A stretch of 64,000 nucleotides of DNA, from the NCBI GenBank assembly GCA_016721385.1, contig JADKIE010000002.1, positions 62,001 to 126,000 of the forward strand. The letters run 5' to 3'. Source of the DNA: Chitinophagaceae bacterium (GTDB taxonomy: Bacteria; Bacteroidota; Bacteroidia; Chitinophagales; Chitinophagaceae). This document shows, piece after piece, positions 8,014 through 16,534 of the stretch (position 1 is its first letter; every line of letters begins with the position of its first letter). Below the pieces are notes generated by a model, which was given only the letters and a program-made list of their open reading frames with translations, had not been told where the DNA came from and searched no databases. The translations under genes were made by a program, and so were the position numbers.

Positions 8014-8529
8014 ATGACCGAAACTATAAATAACAAATATCAAACTTTCTTTAACAGGCTTGGTGCAACATTAATTGACGCTATTATCTTCTTGCCAGTT
8101 TTATTTTTAAGCAACGAACTCTTTGGGCCTGACCCAGAAAAATCAATCGGTTGGCAAATTATTCAAAATGGTCTGTACTATGCTTACTCAATAATTGGAC
8201 ACACCCTTTATGGACAAACTATTGGCAAGAAAATTACTTCAATAAAAGTTGTTCAAAATCAAGACGAGAATAAACTACTTTCTTTTCGTCAGTCATTTAT
8301 GAGAGACAGCATAGGAGTTGCAATTTTTTTATTACAACTATTAATTCTTGTTTTAGATTACGGCGACACTGAAATCGGAGAACAAATAATATCACTATCA
8401 ACTTTGGTTTGGATAGTTGCTGAAATGGTAACAATGCTTTTCAATAATAAAAGGCGTTCAATTCACGACTATATTGCAAATTCAGTTGTAATAAAAACTA
8501 AGGGTGACACGAAGAAGTACGGCACATAA
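8014..8529 (+). CDS. RDD family membrane protein
   Basis: 171 residues. An N-terminal RLGATLIDAIIF segment (Arg and Asp of the RDD signature) opens the first membrane span. A second span lies around residues 48-66, followed by GQTIGKKITSIKVV, the conserved cytosolic turn of RDD proteins. Two further spans and RSIHDYIANSVVI complete the family pattern. RDD proteins are inner-membrane proteins; some move ions or cations, but the role of most is unknown. The stop overlaps the left arm of R8. The start follows a CAACAACAACAAC tract with no obvious ribosome-binding site. Confidence 0.85.
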   Translation: MTETINNKYQTFFNRLGATLIDAIIFLPVLFLSNELFGPDPEKSIGWQIIQNGLYYAYSIIGHTLYGQTIGKKITSIKVVQNQDENKLLSFRQSFMRDSIGVAIFLLQLLILVLDYGDTEIGEQIISLSTLVWIVAEMVTMLFNNKRRSIHDYIANSVVIKTKGDTKKYGT

Positions 8530-8720
8530 CATTGGGTTTTGTGCAAGTGTGGCTTGACAAACAAACATCAGCCAATTGCAAATCCAAGCTGTAGTTCGGG
8601 CTGGACAAACAACTTTGAACTTTAGTTCTTAATTTCAACTTTATATTTTCAATCAGCAGCGGTTACAGGCGGACGGAATGCTAATTCCACAAATGCACAA
8701 AGCCCTGCTCGTTATATGCA
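8521..8720 (+). repeat. attC-like site R8
   Basis: Left arm GGCACATAAC (8521-8530) pairs over 10 nt with the R7 right arm. Right arm GTTATATGCA (8711-8720) pairs with the R9 left arm. Inner arms: TTTTGTGCAAGTGTGG with CCACAAATGCACAAAG. Confidence 0.85.
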
Positions 8721-8742
8721 ATCTTTGAACCCTTTATAATTT

Positions 8743-9360
8743 ATGCTAACAGTCGACGACTTTATTACAAAATTTAGTAAATATTCTGATCAAGAATTAT
8801 TTGAAGTATACCAAAATATTGAGGGCTATAGCGAACATGCTAAAATGGCTTTAGCTCATGTAATTGAAACAAAGGTGGGCTAAACAGGTTGACAAATTCC
8901 ATTGTAGAAAGTCAACAATTCGCAGGCGAAACTCAAAAATAAAAAGAGAAATATACGAATTAACACAAAGCGGATTTGACAAAGACTTCATAAAAAAAGC
9001 CATTTCTTCAGAGATATTATCGGTCGAAAGCGTTAATGAAATTATTAACAAGCAACATGATTATTCGACAAAAGACATTGAGGATAGAAAAGTTGATAAA
9101 TTAACGCTGAGTCGTTGTATTATATCTGGGGCAATCGCTGCTTTGATCTCAGGAAGTTTATTAGGTACTTTTTTATATATACAGGCGCTGTACACATTCT
9201 CATACTTATAGGTGTAGGTATCTTATGTTACGCTATAATCAAGGGAATAGTAAAAAAGTCAAAAAATAATTCTGCGGTATTTGTAACGATATTTATATCA
9301 ACCGTTGCCGCTATTAGCTTAGGATTTTTAATATTCAACCTATTTGGGCCGAGACTATGA
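8743..9360 (+). pseudogene. Broken membrane-protein gene with at least three frameshifts
   Basis: ATG 8743 gives about 46 residues (MLTVDDFITKFSKYSD...). The coding signal then moves to another frame near 8868-8880 (KGGLNRLTNSIVESQQF), again near 8938 (..REIYELTQSGFDKDFIKKAISSE..) and again near 9180, before two hydrophobic spans and TGA at 9358-9360. Joined, it is about 205 residues: a soluble N-terminal half with a GFDKDFI-type helical motif, and a C-terminal two-span membrane anchor. No family name can be given. Shifts fall near A or G runs, so error is possible, but this is the most damaged cassette gene in the conserved part of the array. Confidence 0.55.
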
Positions 9361-9361
9361 C

Positions 9362-9568
9362 TGCATATAACATTGGGTTTGGCGTATAGGCTGGCAGGAC
9401 GTTGTCCTGCCCCAACCTTGTAATTCTGCTTTACTTCAGTTCGGGGCTCGACGGAAATTTGCTCAACTTTTTTTTGTTACCTTCAACTTAAATTTTTCAA
9501 TCGGGCTGCAGTTCCGGGCTGGACGTTAAAACGTCCAGCCCATCGCCAAGCCCTGCACGTTGTACGCT
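9362..9568 (+). repeat. attC-like site R9
   Basis: Left arm TGCATATAAC (9362-9371) pairs with the R8 right arm. Right arm GTTGTACGCT (9559-9568) pairs with the R10 left arm. The inner arms differ from neighbours yet still pair: TTTGGCG with CGCCAAG and GGCTGG with CCAGCC. Confidence 0.85.
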
Positions 9569-9589
9569 ACTTATAGAAACACCCAACGA

Positions 9590-10145
9590 ATGAAAATCTT
9601 TATCACAGCAATATTCATCTGCATTTGTTCTATATCCAATGGTCAATCGAAAAATATTCTTAGAATTATAGATAGTTTAAAGAAAAGAAACATTGACAAT
9701 GTAATACACTTTCACCAAGAATGTTCAATGGTTTTGGTGATCTCAACGAATATATATTATGGAGGCAGGGCTCAAGTACAAAAATTATAACATACACATA
9801 TAATAATATTGAAAACAAGAAAACTCTATATACAGTCAGGATAATTAACAATGACACTATCTTTTCCTATTTAACAAAGTATGCAGAAAAATCCAGAATG
9901 AACAACTTGTTCCCGTTGTCTGTAAAGTACAAATTGGCGACTCAATTGTTTATTCGCAAATGGATCATCTACACCCTTGCACAATTTCTCTACTTATTAA
10001 TTATAATGGATTGTCATTACTTGTTCAAAATCGTCAGGAAGATATCGAAGAAAAATATATGGAAACACCGAATTTAAATTATCCTTTTAACTCGTCAACA
10101 CATCTTTTTAAATTAATTAAATTGATACAAAAGGAAGTAAATTAG
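9590..10145 (+). CDS. Secreted protein of unknown function, frameshifted
   Basis: ATG 9590 starts a signal peptide (KIFITAIFICICSISNGQ). The coding signal then passes through three frames, with shifts near 9728 (..HFHQECS then NGFGDLNEYILW..) and near 9888-9900 (..LTKYAEK then the frame holding SQMDHLHPC..), to TAG at 10143-10145. The restored protein is about 184 residues with a beta-rich middle (STKIITYTYNNIENKKTLYTV). No domain recognised; periplasmic or surface location is inferred. It occupies one cassette between R9 and R10. The shifts lie next to short A runs and may be assembly errors. Confidence 0.55.
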
Positions 10146-10147
10146 GC

Positions 10148-10347
10148 AGCGTACAACATTGGGTTTTATGCAAGTTGGGCTTGACAAACTAAGCTTCAGC
10201 AAATTGCAAAGCCGGGCATTGGTTCGGGCTGGACAAACATCGCTGGTCATTAGTTCTTAACTTCATCAAAATATTTTCAATCAGCAGCGGCCCGGGCAGA
10301 CGGAATGCTAATTCCCAACCTGCATAAAGCCCTGTTCGTTGTACGCT
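10148..10347 (+). repeat. attC-like site R10
   Basis: Left arm AGCGTACAAC (10148-10157) pairs perfectly with the R9 right arm. Right arm GTTGTACGCT (10338-10347) pairs with the R11 left arm. Inner arms: TTTTATGCAAGTTGGG with CCCAACCTGCATAAAG; body very close to R3. Confidence 0.85.
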
Positions 10348-10350
10348 ATT

Positions 10351-11133
10351 ATGAAGACCCTCATCACGATACTACTGACTTCTATTTTCGGAAATGTATT
10401 TTCTCAAAACCCTGACATAAAAAAAAGTTGGGTTGGTAATTATTTAGAATTTATCTCCATTGACAGCCAGAGGGTGAATTTTGAAGTATTTGGCAACTAT
10501 CCAAAACAAAAAAAATATTATCTGATAGGTGATACTCTTCGCCTTTATGACAAATACTCAACTTCAAGAGACAACTTTAAAAAGCAGTATATAAAAAATT
10601 ACGACTTCCTAATCACAACTTTGACGGAATCATATTTGACATTAATTGCCATTGACTCAAATTCCTTGCAACTATCTGGTGGAAAGAAAAAAATAGAATA
10701 TTGTGAAAGGCATCTAGTTGAACAACCCAAAATACAATTTGAGACGGTTAAATTTATTTCAACTAATTGTTACGGTAAATGCCCTAGCCTCACACTACAA
10801 ATCGACAAAGAAAAAAGATTGCTGTTTATTGGACGCAGGTATGCAATTAAACAAGGCTTTTACGCCGCAACTCTTTCAGATAGTTTATTTCAGTCATTAA
10901 TTGATATTTTGGAATTATCAGAATTAGATAAACTAAAAACATGGAAACAACAAGTATACGATGCACCTGAATATACTCTGGAGATTCATTATAACGGAAA
11001 GGTGAAATACTTAAAGAATTTCTTCTTACCTGCTGTGACTCATGAATTGATAAAGTACTTGCTTGAAATATCTAAAAAAGTTGACCTTAAAGAAACAAAA
11101 GAGCCTTTTGAAATAAGCTTTGCAACAGAATAA
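10351..11133 (+). CDS. Secreted DUF6438-like protein
   Basis: 260 residues from ATG 10351; the in-frame TTG at 10339 lies inside the right arm of R10 and is not preferred. A signal peptide (KTLITILLTSIFGNVFSQ) is followed by a beta-rich N-terminal domain describing a size/state term (WVGNYLEFISID). The C-terminal domain contains STNCYGKCPSLTLQID, the cysteine-containing pattern of DUF6438, then GRRYAIKQGFYAATL. DUF6438 proteins are common secreted proteins of Bacteroidota with no known activity. It ends 2 nt before the left arm of R11. Confidence 0.75.
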   Translation: MKTLITILLTSIFGNVFSQNPDIKKSWVGNYLEFISIDSQRVNFEVFGNYPKQKKYYLIGDTLRLYDKYSTSRDNFKKQYIKNYDFLITTLTESYLTLIAIDSNSLQLSGGKKKIEYCERHLVEQPKIQFETVKFISTNCYGKCPSLTLQIDKEKRLLFIGRRYAIKQGFYAATLSDSLFQSLIDILELSELDKLKTWKQQVYDAPEYTLEIHYNGKVKYLKNFFLPAVTHELIKYLLEISKKVDLKETKEPFEISFATE

Positions 11134-11135
11134 AC

Positions 11136-11335
11136 AGCGTACAACAAAAGGTTTTGTGCAAGTGTGGCTGGACAAACAAACACCAGCTAATTGCAAATCC
11201 AATCTTCAGTTCGGGCTGGACAAACAACTTTCAACTTTAGTTCTTAATTTCAACAAAATATTTTCAAGTAGCAGCGGTTACGGGCGGACGGAATTCTAAT
11301 TCCACAAATGCACAAAGCCCTGCTCGTTGTGTGCA
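11136..11335 (+). repeat. attC-like site R11
   Basis: Left arm AGCGTACAAC (11136-11145) pairs with the R10 right arm. Right arm GTTGTGTGCA (11326-11335) pairs with the R12 left arm. Inner arms: GGTTTTGTGCAAGTGTGG with CCACAAATGCACAAAGCC. Confidence 0.85.
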
Positions 11336-11586
11336 ATTTGTACAGACCCTACAAATCTTCAAAATGAAAATTTTCTTCTTACTGAAAGTCTCACATAATA
11401 AATTGTTTTCTCTTTGTGCTAACAATAACAATTTAAATAGCGAAGCAGCGTTTTAAACATTAGTATTATCTTAGAATATTACACTCACAAAAAACTACAC
11501 TATTATTTAATAATTCTACCTTAAAAGTTTCTGCAAATTACATTTAGCAAGAAACCTTACTCATGAGTTTATTAAAATTTTAGTAA

Positions 11587-12567
11587 TTGAAACAAATAAA
11601 AATCACTGTAGTTTTTTTTAAAACCATTGCACTTACTTTCTCCACTTCGTTGATACATGGACAGGATATTCATATGCCAGCTTTGCAGGAATTAAATATA
11701 TTATATAATCCAGCTTTAAAAACAGACAAGACCACAAAAACTTATGTTGGTTTTCGTACTGTAAATTATCCTGGCATCATTTCATATTCGTCTAAACTGA
11801 TAGCAATTGAACTACCGCTGGTACCGAGAAATGAGGATTTTACTGATGTTACCCGCTATTTCGATATTGCAGCGGCTATTAACACAACAGGGGCTACCGA
11901 TAGGTCGCTGGCTGCTTCTGGTGCTACTTTGGCTCTTACCTATGCACTTCCTCTTGATGGCTATGGCACTTATATTTCTGCAGGTTTTAATGCAAATTAT
12001 AATTTTAACAATATCGGAACTAGCATATATGGTGGATACTATCCTGAAGGATTTGACAAACAGGACGCATTAGGGGCTGCAATAGTTGCCGACCCATTCC
12101 TGTCTGGTTACAACTTTGGGTACTTTAGTAGCGGTGCTGGCATATCCGTTTTTCATACCGATGAAAATACACAATGGTATGCTGGTGTATCAACAAGGAA
12201 TTTTAATCATCCTTATACAGAATGGAATCGTACATCTAGGCTTGGGTCAAATAATGGTGTGCAGGCAGGTTATACAACTACCTTTAATGAGATTGCTACT
12301 ATAGGAGGCTATGCAAATTTTAGCTGGCACAATGGTGTATATGAACATTTTTTGGGTGCTACCTATACTCGTAATCTTGATGATAGTTCTAGGTATAAAG
12401 TTACAGGAGGCATTGGTTTTCGTCTAGGTGACGCACTGGTACCAAGCGTGGCATTAAAATTAAAGAATACTCTTGTTTCATTTTTTTATGACCTCAATCT
12501 TCCAAATACTATTTATAAGCTAAACCGGCGAAAGGCTTATTCTTTTTCTTTACGCATTTTTTTATAA
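11587..12567 (+). CDS. PorP/SprF-like outer-membrane protein
   Basis: 326 residues starting at TTG 11587, with a signal peptide (TIALTFSTSLIHGQ) and then DIHMPALQELNILYNPAL, the N-terminal pattern of PorP/SprF proteins. The rest alternates short beta strands and glycine turns, ending in the aromatic strand AYSFSLRIFL, expected of a beta barrel. PorP/SprF members work with type IX secretion and gliding adhesins and often pair with a secreted partner, none of which is here. The preceding 250 bases (11336-11586) hold no convincing gene. Its codon use looks more like the core chromosome than its neighbours, suggesting it was captured into a cassette. Confidence 0.8.
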   Translation: MKQIKITVVFFKTIALTFSTSLIHGQDIHMPALQELNILYNPALKTDKTTKTYVGFRTVNYPGIISYSSKLIAIELPLVPRNEDFTDVTRYFDIAAAINTTGATDRSLAASGATLALTYALPLDGYGTYISAGFNANYNFNNIGTSIYGGYYPEGFDKQDALGAAIVADPFLSGYNFGYFSSGAGISVFHTDENTQWYAGVSTRNFNHPYTEWNRTSRLGSNNGVQAGYTTTFNEIATIGGYANFSWHNGVYEHFLGATYTRNLDDSSRYKVTGGIGFRLGDALVPSVALKLKNTLVSFFYDLNLPNTIYKLNRRKAYSFSLRIFL

Positions 12568-12618
12568 AAATATCTCAAGCTATTTAAAGGGCTGAGACAT
12601 CTTAAACAAGCAGAGAAC

Positions 12619-12818
12619 TGCACACAACATTGGTATTGCTGCAAGTGGGGTTGGACGTTGAAACTTCAGCAAATTACAAAGCCGGTCATTAGTTCTGGCT
12701 GGACAAACATTGTTGAACTTTAGTATTTAACTTCATCAAAATATTTTCAATCAACAGTGGTTCGGGCGGACGGAATTCTATTTCCCCAACCTGCATAAAG
12801 CCCTGTTCGTTGTAGGCA
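12619..12818 (+). repeat. attC-like site R12
   Basis: Left arm TGCACACAAC (12619-12628) pairs perfectly with the R11 right arm. Right arm GTTGTAGGCA (12809-12818) pairs with the R13 left arm. Inner pairing (TTGCTGCA against TGCATAA) is weaker than in its neighbours. Confidence 0.8.
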
Positions 12819-12837
12819 ATACTAAAGACACAGTACA

Positions 12838-13677
12838 ATGAAAATAACATTTATCAATTTACTATTGACTGTTTCCCTGTTTTCCTATGGACAGTCTCAA
12901 ATTGCGGAAAAGTACAAGTCCGCAGACAGTTTGCTTCAAGCAAACAACTTCTCAAAAGCTTACTTAATACTTAAAGAAATTGAGCCAAAGTGTGATACTA
13001 AGGATACTCTTTACAACTACATTTTATGGTATTACGTTGGTGCAGCGACAGAATTGGAGAAAAAATTTAGAGATAAAGAGATATTTGACAGTTCGCTGTA
13101 CTACGGACTTGAGACTTTAAAACTTATTGAAAAAGGCAAAGGTTACTTTGATGAAAAGTTTAGCGCAAGAGAGTATTGGATGACTAAGAATATTATCGTT
13201 TCCTATTTTGGTTTAGGGCAACTGGACAATGCAAAAAAATATAAGGATATTTTATACGCCGCATATAAAGAGAAAAAACTTCCTAAAAACATTGATCAGT
13301 ATTTCAACTTTACTTTCTTTAAGTGGGACAACAAAAACGTTTGGGGTTATGAATGGTTTGAAGAAATACCAGAAAATAGATTTGAAAAAAGTTTTTCAAA
13401 AGTTGTTTATTACGTTTATAGCACAAAACCAGATGGCAGTGACAATGAACAACTTTATAGACTTCAAGTTTTAATGTTCCATAAAAGTGATGCGTCTGTT
13501 AAATTTGACTATGTATTGACAAAGCGACTTGAGACAGCAAAAAATGAAGTAAGCGGAACACTGTATGCTTATACTTACGACAAAAATATAGACTTTGCGA
13601 AATTACAAGCAGATATACGTGAAGTTTTGAAAGGGAACTATCAGCCTGACACAAAAACAATCACAAACAAACAGTGA
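12838..13677 (+). CDS. Secreted helical-repeat protein, unknown function
   Basis: 279 residues with a signal peptide (KITFINLLLTVSLFSYGQ). Residues 20-140 look like tetratricopeptide-type helical pairs (YKSADSLLQANNFSKAYLILKEIE; REYWMTKNIIVSYFGLGQLDNAKKYKDI). The C-terminal half is beta-rich (KVVYYVYSTKPDGSDNEQLYRLQV). TPR-like exported proteins often act as scaffolds; no specific role can be assigned. It is alone in the cassette between R12 and R13. Confidence 0.75.
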   Translation: MKITFINLLLTVSLFSYGQSQIAEKYKSADSLLQANNFSKAYLILKEIEPKCDTKDTLYNYILWYYVGAATELEKKFRDKEIFDSSLYYGLETLKLIEKGKGYFDEKFSAREYWMTKNIIVSYFGLGQLDNAKKYKDILYAAYKEKKLPKNIDQYFNFTFFKWDNKNVWGYEWFEEIPENRFEKSFSKVVYYVYSTKPDGSDNEQLYRLQVLMFHKSDASVKFDYVLTKRLETAKNEVSGTLYAYTYDKNIDFAKLQADIREVLKGNYQPDTKTITNKQ

Positions 13678-13684
13678 CAAGTAC

Positions 13685-13884
13685 TGCCTACAACATTGGG
13701 TTTTTTGCAAGGTGGGCTTGACAAACAAACTTCAACCAATTGCAAAGCCAAGCATTGGTTCGGGGCTTGACAAACATTGTTGAACTTTAGTAATTAACTT
13801 CATCAAGGTATTTTCAATCAGCAGCGGTACGGGCAGACGGAATGCTAATTCCCAACCTGCAAAAAGCCCTGTTCGTTATACGCC
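13685..13884 (+). repeat. attC-like site R13
   Basis: Left arm TGCCTACAAC (13685-13694) pairs over 10 nt with the R12 right arm. Right arm GTTATACGCC (13875-13884) pairs with the R14 left arm. Inner arms: TTTTTTGCAAGGTGGG with CCCAACCTGCAAAAAG. Confidence 0.85.
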
Positions 13885-14444
13885 ATACGACTCAGCAATT
13901 TTTATAGTAATTTATTTTTAGCAAAGTATTTTCGGTAGACGCAGTATTGACTTGACCTAAAGTCCACATTTGGCTTAACATACATCGATTTTGCTTTTTG
14001 TTTGTTTTTTGTTCATCTGTTTTTTAATCTGCATTTTTTCAGGTGGACTTTTGCTCAAGTCATTTGAAAACACAACAGAAAACAAACCTTGACAAAGAAA
14101 AAATAATTGACTAAAATCTCTAAATCGAACAACGTATAACAAAAAACAGTTTGCGCTTTTTGTTGCTCTTTTGGGTTTGACACAAACTGATTTTTTATTC
14201 CAAAACATTTTTGCAACTTTTCGGTTGGACAATTTGCAAGTATCAACCATTATTTTCGGCTTGACAATTTCCGCTTCGGGCGGACAAATTATAAAACGCA
14301 AAATATCGTAATTTTTATTTTCGTGTAGTTTTGATTGTTTGCTTTTATATTTCCAAAACCGTTTTTGGTTTGACACAAAATAAAAAGTTGGTAATAACAA
14401 ATATTATAGACTTATCGAAGCGAAGATCTACATATACTTTGCAC
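13885..14444 (+). other. Cassette without a recognisable gene
   Basis: The 560 bases between R13 and R14 have no convincing coding frame. A 141-codon minus-strand frame (13975-14400) is Lys/Phe-rich, lacks family features and follows the repeats, so it is not called. The first 265 bases are homologous to 7736-8000. A second arm-like ACGTATAAC ends at 14140. TTGAC or TGGAC strings recur every 30-50 bases. It could carry a promoter or RNA, or be a decayed cassette. Confidence 0.5.
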
Positions 14445-14646
14445 GGCGTATAACATTGGGTTTTGTGCAATCGGTGGCGGGACAAACTGCAATCAACCTT
14501 AGTTCGCTATGGTTCTGCTGTTCCGGCTGGACGTTTTCCAATTTCGCTTTTTGTTGGTAACTTCAACATATATTTTTATTTGGGCTGCGGTTATCGGCTG
14601 GACATTAGTAAATCCACCGTTGCACAAAGCCCTGCTCGTTGCGGTC
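14445..14646 (+). repeat. attC-like site R14
   Basis: Left arm GGCGTATAAC (14445-14454) pairs perfectly with the R13 right arm. Right arm GTTGCGGTC (14638-14646) looks like GTTAGCGGTC with one base missing; its partner in R15 is CCGCTAAC. Inner arms: TTTTGTGCAATCGGTGG with CCACCGTTGCACAAAG. Confidence 0.8.
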
Positions 14647-14673
14647 ATTGTAACGAACTGCACCGATAACAGA

Positions 14674-14977
14674 ATGAACAATAGATGGAAGCAAAAAGAC
14701 AATAAAGACTTGTGTAAATGGACATCGGTTCTATAAAAGTTCTGACTTTCCAACTTGCCCAATTTGTGAAGAAGAACGCAAACCCAAAGATGGTTTTCTC
14801 TCATTACTTGGAGCACCAGCAAGACGATCATTGGAAAATAACGGAATTGCCACATTGGAAGAACTTTCAAAATTCAGTGAAAAAGAAGTCCTAAACTTTC
14901 ACGGAATGGGCAAAAGCACTGTTCCGAAACTAATTGATTTATTAACAAAAGCAGGACTTTCATTCAATAAATTCTAA
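14674..14977 (+). CDS. Helix-hairpin-helix protein like RNA polymerase alpha C-terminal domain, 5' frameshift
   Basis: The well-coded frame runs from about 14678 to TAA 14975 but has no in-frame ATG, GTG or TTG at its head. ATG 14674 and ATG 14685 lie in other frames, so a one-base shift near 14700-14720 is likely. The product has a zinc-ribbon-like start (CVNGHRFYKSSDFPTCPIC). It then has LLGAPARRSLENNGIATLEEL and SEKEVLNFHGMGKSTVPKL, the paired helices of the alpha-CTD/HhH fold that contact DNA or protein. About 95 residues. It ends 11 nt before the next gene, with which it shares a cassette. Confidence 0.65.
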
Positions 14978-14988
14978 TAAACGACAAA

Positions 14989-15348
14989 ATGACGAAATCA
15001 GAATTATCACAGGCATTCTCAGGCGGACAATTTGAAAAGTGTTTGGACTACTTGACAGACCAAACTATTTGGAATACACCTGGTGAGCAATTCTTGACAG
15101 GCAGACAAGAAATAGAACCTTTCTGTAAAAAAATTGCAGCCTACTTTAATAGCGTAAATACAAATTTTAAACAACTCAATCTGATAGAAAATGACCATTG
15201 TGTAGCTATCAATGGGACAGCAGAATTTATTCATGAAGGTAAAAGAGTTTCATTTATTTCTTCGTGTGACGTTTACGAATTTGACTTAGATAACAAATTT
15301 TTGAGTATCAATTCATATTGTATAACAGAGCGACAGGAAAAGGAATAA
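14989..15348 (+). CDS. NTF2/SnoaL-like protein
   Basis: 119 residues. The order of elements fits an NTF2-like cone: helix (FSGGQFEKCLDYL), short strands with a conserved Trp (TIWNTPGEQFLTGRQEI), a helix (FCKKIAAYF), then long strands (HCVAINGTAEFI; RVSFISSCDVYEF). Such domains occur in small isomerases and in proteins of unknown binding role. It is downstream of the HhH gene in the same cassette, so the two could be one functional pair. Ends close to the left arm of R15. Confidence 0.75.
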   Translation: MTKSELSQAFSGGQFEKCLDYLTDQTIWNTPGEQFLTGRQEIEPFCKKIAAYFNSVNTNFKQLNLIENDHCVAINGTAEFIHEGKRVSFISSCDVYEFDLDNKFLSINSYCITERQEKE

Positions 15349-15358
15349 AGAACAACGA

Positions 15359-15510
15359 ACCGCTAACATGGATATTACAGCAAGTGGGGCTGGACAAGCA
15401 AACTTCAACTTTTGTGTAAAATTTCAACTTAAATATTTTAATTTAGCAGCAGTAACGGGTGGACGGAATACTAATTCCCAACCTGCAAAATGCCCTGCTC
15501 GTTGTGTATA
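15359..15510 (+). repeat. attC-like site R15, shortened
   Basis: Left arm ACCGCTAAC (15359-15367); right arm GTTGTGTATA (15501-15510). About 150 nt, lacking part of the central body. Left arm matches the R14 right arm except for one missing base; the right arm has no good partner at R16. Confidence 0.7.
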
Positions 15511-15556
15511 TTTCGCCCCCCTAAATTTGACAATTAACAATTAAAATAAACATAAA

Positions 15557-15925
15557 ATGGCAAATGCAATTAACTGGTTTGAAATTCCAGCAAAAAGTTT
15601 TGACAGAGCTAAAAAATTCTATGAAACTGTTTTAGATATTACAATGATATTACCTTTTGAAGGAATGAAATATGCAATGTTTCCTGTTGATATGCAAAAT
15701 GGAGAAATTGGAGGCGGACTTGTTGAAGAACAAGGATATGAGCCTTCTCAAAACGGCGCTGTTGTATATCTAAACGGTGGAGAAGATTTATCTATACCAT
15801 TATCAAGAGTTGAAGCTGCTGGTGGAAAAATTCTTATTCCAAAGAAATCAATTGGAGCCAACGGTTTTATGGCAATGTTTACAGACACAGAAGGTAACAA
15901 AATAGCTTTTCATTCAATGAAATAA
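15557..15925 (+). CDS. VOC (glyoxalase/bleomycin-resistance fold) protein
   Basis: 122 residues forming one vicinal-oxygen-chelate module: IPAKSFDRAKKFYETVL at the N-terminus, GGGLVEEQGYEPSQNG in the middle, and FTDTEGNKIAFHS at the C-terminus with the usual terminal metal-side-chain region. Two such modules normally dimerise. The substrate cannot be inferred; relatives include resistance proteins and lactoylglutathione lyase-like enzymes. Its TAA shares a base with the ATG of the TfoX-like gene (TAATG), indicating coupling. Confidence 0.85.
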   Translation: MANAINWFEIPAKSFDRAKKFYETVLDITMILPFEGMKYAMFPVDMQNGEIGGGLVEEQGYEPSQNGAVVYLNGGEDLSIPLSRVEAAGGKILIPKKSIGANGFMAMFTDTEGNKIAFHSMK

Positions 15926-16279
15926 TGAAAAAGTATAGTGAGACATTAGCTGAAAGGGGATGACAGAAATTTGCAAAACTTCCCAACATAACTAAAAAGG
16001 AAATAATGGGAGATTTGACTTTTAAATACAACGACACAATGTGTATTGGAATTATTAAAGACAAATTAATGTGCCATATTACCCGGTATTACACGAAACT
16101 TCTATAGAAAAAATTGATTGTTGCACTATGGACTTTATAATAAGGCCAATGAAAGGATATATGTTGATCAACAATTCTGTATGAAAAATAATAATGAATT
16201 TGACTACTGGATAAAACTTGCTCTTGATATTAATGACAAAGCGAAATCAAGTAAGAAATCCAAAAAGCCCAGCCACTAA
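15925..16279 (+). pseudogene. TfoX N-terminal-domain-like gene, multiply frameshifted
   Basis: ATG 15925 overlaps the VOC stop. Coding signal appears in three frames: MKKYSETLAERG, then NITKKEIMGDLTFKYNDTMC (near 15984), then ETSIEKIDCCTMDFIIRPMK (near 16098), then NNEFDYWIKLALDINDKAKS to TAA 16277. Joined, this is the pattern of small TfoX-N domain proteins (a loop with MGDLTFKY, a central RPMKGY, a terminal FDYWI..AL helix and a Lys/Ser tail). Three or more shifts within 350 nt make it inactive as written. VOC and TfoX-N neighbours could be a captured two-gene unit. Confidence 0.6.
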
Positions 16280-16402
16280 CAAAAAATATTGCGTCAGTGG
16301 GGCTTAACAACTGTTTCTTCAGCAACCGAGACAATTCAGCAACTATCCGGCAGACAGTTCAACTCTCCCCCACCGAACGCAACGCCCTGCTCTTTGTACA
16401 CC
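16272..16402 (+). repeat. attC-like site R16, degenerate
   Basis: Left arm GCCACTAAC (16272-16280); right end CTCTTTGTACACC has lost the G of GTT. About 130 nt, keeping AACGCCCTGC near the right end and TGGGGCTTAACAA near the left. The arms have no convincing partners. Confidence 0.55.
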
Positions 16403-16534
16403 ATTTTTTTACACCACCATTTTAAATTTCAAGTCCCGTCTTTCCAAATTAATAAAGATTAAAATTGATTTTTAACATAAAATTGTTAAGCACTAATACA
16501 TTCAATACGACCTTTGAAAATAAACAAAAAAGGT

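Noticed and set aside
13975..14400. 141-codon minus-strand frame in the gene-less cassette
   Set aside because: Composition is Lys/Phe/Asn-rich without a signal, motif or start site, and the frame overlaps repeat-derived sequence; no other cassette gene is on the minus strand.
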